This document shows positions 63,608-64,000 of a stretch of DNA of 64,000 nucleotides, in pieces. The notes beneath the pieces are model-generated. The model saw nothing but the letters and a program-made list of their open reading frames with translations. It made no database searches and was not told the origin of the DNA. This DNA comes from Allobosea sp. CS1GBMeth4 (GTDB lineage: Bacteria > Pseudomonadota > Alphaproteobacteria > Rhizobiales > Beijerinckiaceae): positions 1 through 64,000 of the forward strand of contig NZ_FYAS01000013.1 in assembly GCF_900185715.1 (NCBI RefSeq), given 5' to 3'. Position numbers and translations under genes: made by a program. Numbering within the stretch: the first letter of the stretch is position 1; every line of letters starts with the position of its first letter.

Positions 63608-64000
63608 TCAGGCCGGCTGCGGCGCGACGCGCGTCACCGGTTTCTCGACGATCGGCAGGTTGATCAGCGCCGAGGCGACGCCGAGCGCGACCGAGAGCCA
63701 CCAGACGATGTCGTAGGAGCCGAAGCGCTCGTAGAGCACGCCGCCGAGCAGCACCCCGAGGAAGCCGCCGACCTGGTGCGAGAAGAAGGCGAAACCGTAG
63801 AGCATCGCCATGTATTTGGTGCCGAACATCAGCATGACCAGCGCCGAGGTCGGCGGCACCGTCGAGAGCCAGAACACGCCGATGACGATACCGAAGGCGA
63901 TCGCGGTCAGCGGGCTCGGCGGCAGCAGGATGAAGGCGGCGATGGCGACGGCCCGGCCGAAATAGATCCAGGCGAGCAGATGGCGCTTGGGCATGCGCGC
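63608..64000 (-). CDS. MFS transporter, C-terminal part; start lies outside window
   Basis: At least 131 residues with the last four or five hydrophobic helices of an MFS protein ([70 protein letters not shown]). The segment [17 protein letters not shown] resembles the monocarboxylate/oxalate-type MFS group. The frame stays open to the window edge, so the N-terminus is missing here. Its stop is 107 bases from the acuI start, same strand. Confidence 0.85.
   Translation of the reverse strand, partial: ARMPKRHLLAWIYFGRAVAIAAFILLPPSPLTAIAFGIVIGVFWLSTVPPTSALVMLMFGTKYMAMLYGFAFFSHQVGGFLGVLLGGVLYERFGSYDIVWWLSVALGVASALINLPIVEKPVTRVAPQPA

Overview
The window is a gene-dense, GC-rich stretch of bacterial chromosome (visibly about two thirds G+C or more) with almost every codon ending in G or C. 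The gene set points to an alphaproteobacterium of the order Hyphomicrobiales (Rhizobiales), and a Bosea-like genus is my best guess. The evidence is: a CTTGAC-N17-CTATCT promoter and CIRCE operator before groESL; HisZ next to HisG; a BioY/GntR pair with BioR-type TTATCTATAA boxes; glcD/glcE/glcF with a UPF0314 (DUF2585) membrane protein; a DUF2076 protein; and palindromic intergenic repeats of the type common in rhizobial genomes. The genus is inference. I see no rRNA, tRNA, prophage, CRISPR array or recognisable transposase.

Layout. 1-8.4 kb: envelope and small-molecule genes (DUF2076 fragment, L,D-transpeptidase, MOP-type flippase, TSUP exporter, GNAT, EamA exporter, DUF930 protein, VOC protein, AraC regulator, thioesterase). 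8.4-11.3 kb: MarR regulator, then heat-shock-regulated groES-groEL with paired terminators. 11.4-15.1 kb: PhnD-like binding protein, DoxX, and a fused SbmA/YddA-type ABC transporter. 15.3-19.8 kb: hisS-hisZ-hisG-META on the minus strand. 20.0-25.3 kb: the glycolate oxidase locus, transcribed glcD, (GIY-YIG unit), glcE, DUF2585, glcF, facing a divergent LysR regulator. 26.5-30.5 kb: SMP-30 lactonase, AbrB-family membrane protein, aminotransferase, mscL. 30.7-34.3 kb: a 1191-residue transporter-like hybrid sensor kinase. 35-44.3 kb: Lrp regulator, xseB, then a 5.7 kb block (LysR/quinone reductase, BioY/BioR, pirin, MFS), then dxs-tlyA. 44.3-64 kb: housekeeping and catabolic genes (YedK, gamma-glutamyltransferase-like, chemoreceptor, D-2-hydroxyacid dehydrogenase, RNA methyltransferase, cysteine synthase, SLC13, CorA, two SDRs, methyltransferase, acyl-CoA dehydrogenase, Sua5/TsaC, LysR, AcuI, MFS fragment).

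Most interesting structure. (i) A one-gene GIY-YIG nuclease unit, bounded by 51-bp inverted repeats that differ at two positions, sits inside the glycolate oxidase locus. (ii) Several otherwise different palindromic repeat families share the same outer end, CGTCAT, including one of the two repeats around the nuclease, so a common recognition event is possible. (iii) A 40-bp palindrome contains the ribosome binding site of a thioesterase gene. (iv) DUF2585 is translationally locked between glcE and glcF, suggesting a membrane subunit or partner of glycolate oxidase. (v) BioR boxes lie on the -10 of bioY and at the start of the GntR gene. (vi) Two low-GC patches with foreign codon use lie inside otherwise native genes (the ABC transporter gene and hisS).
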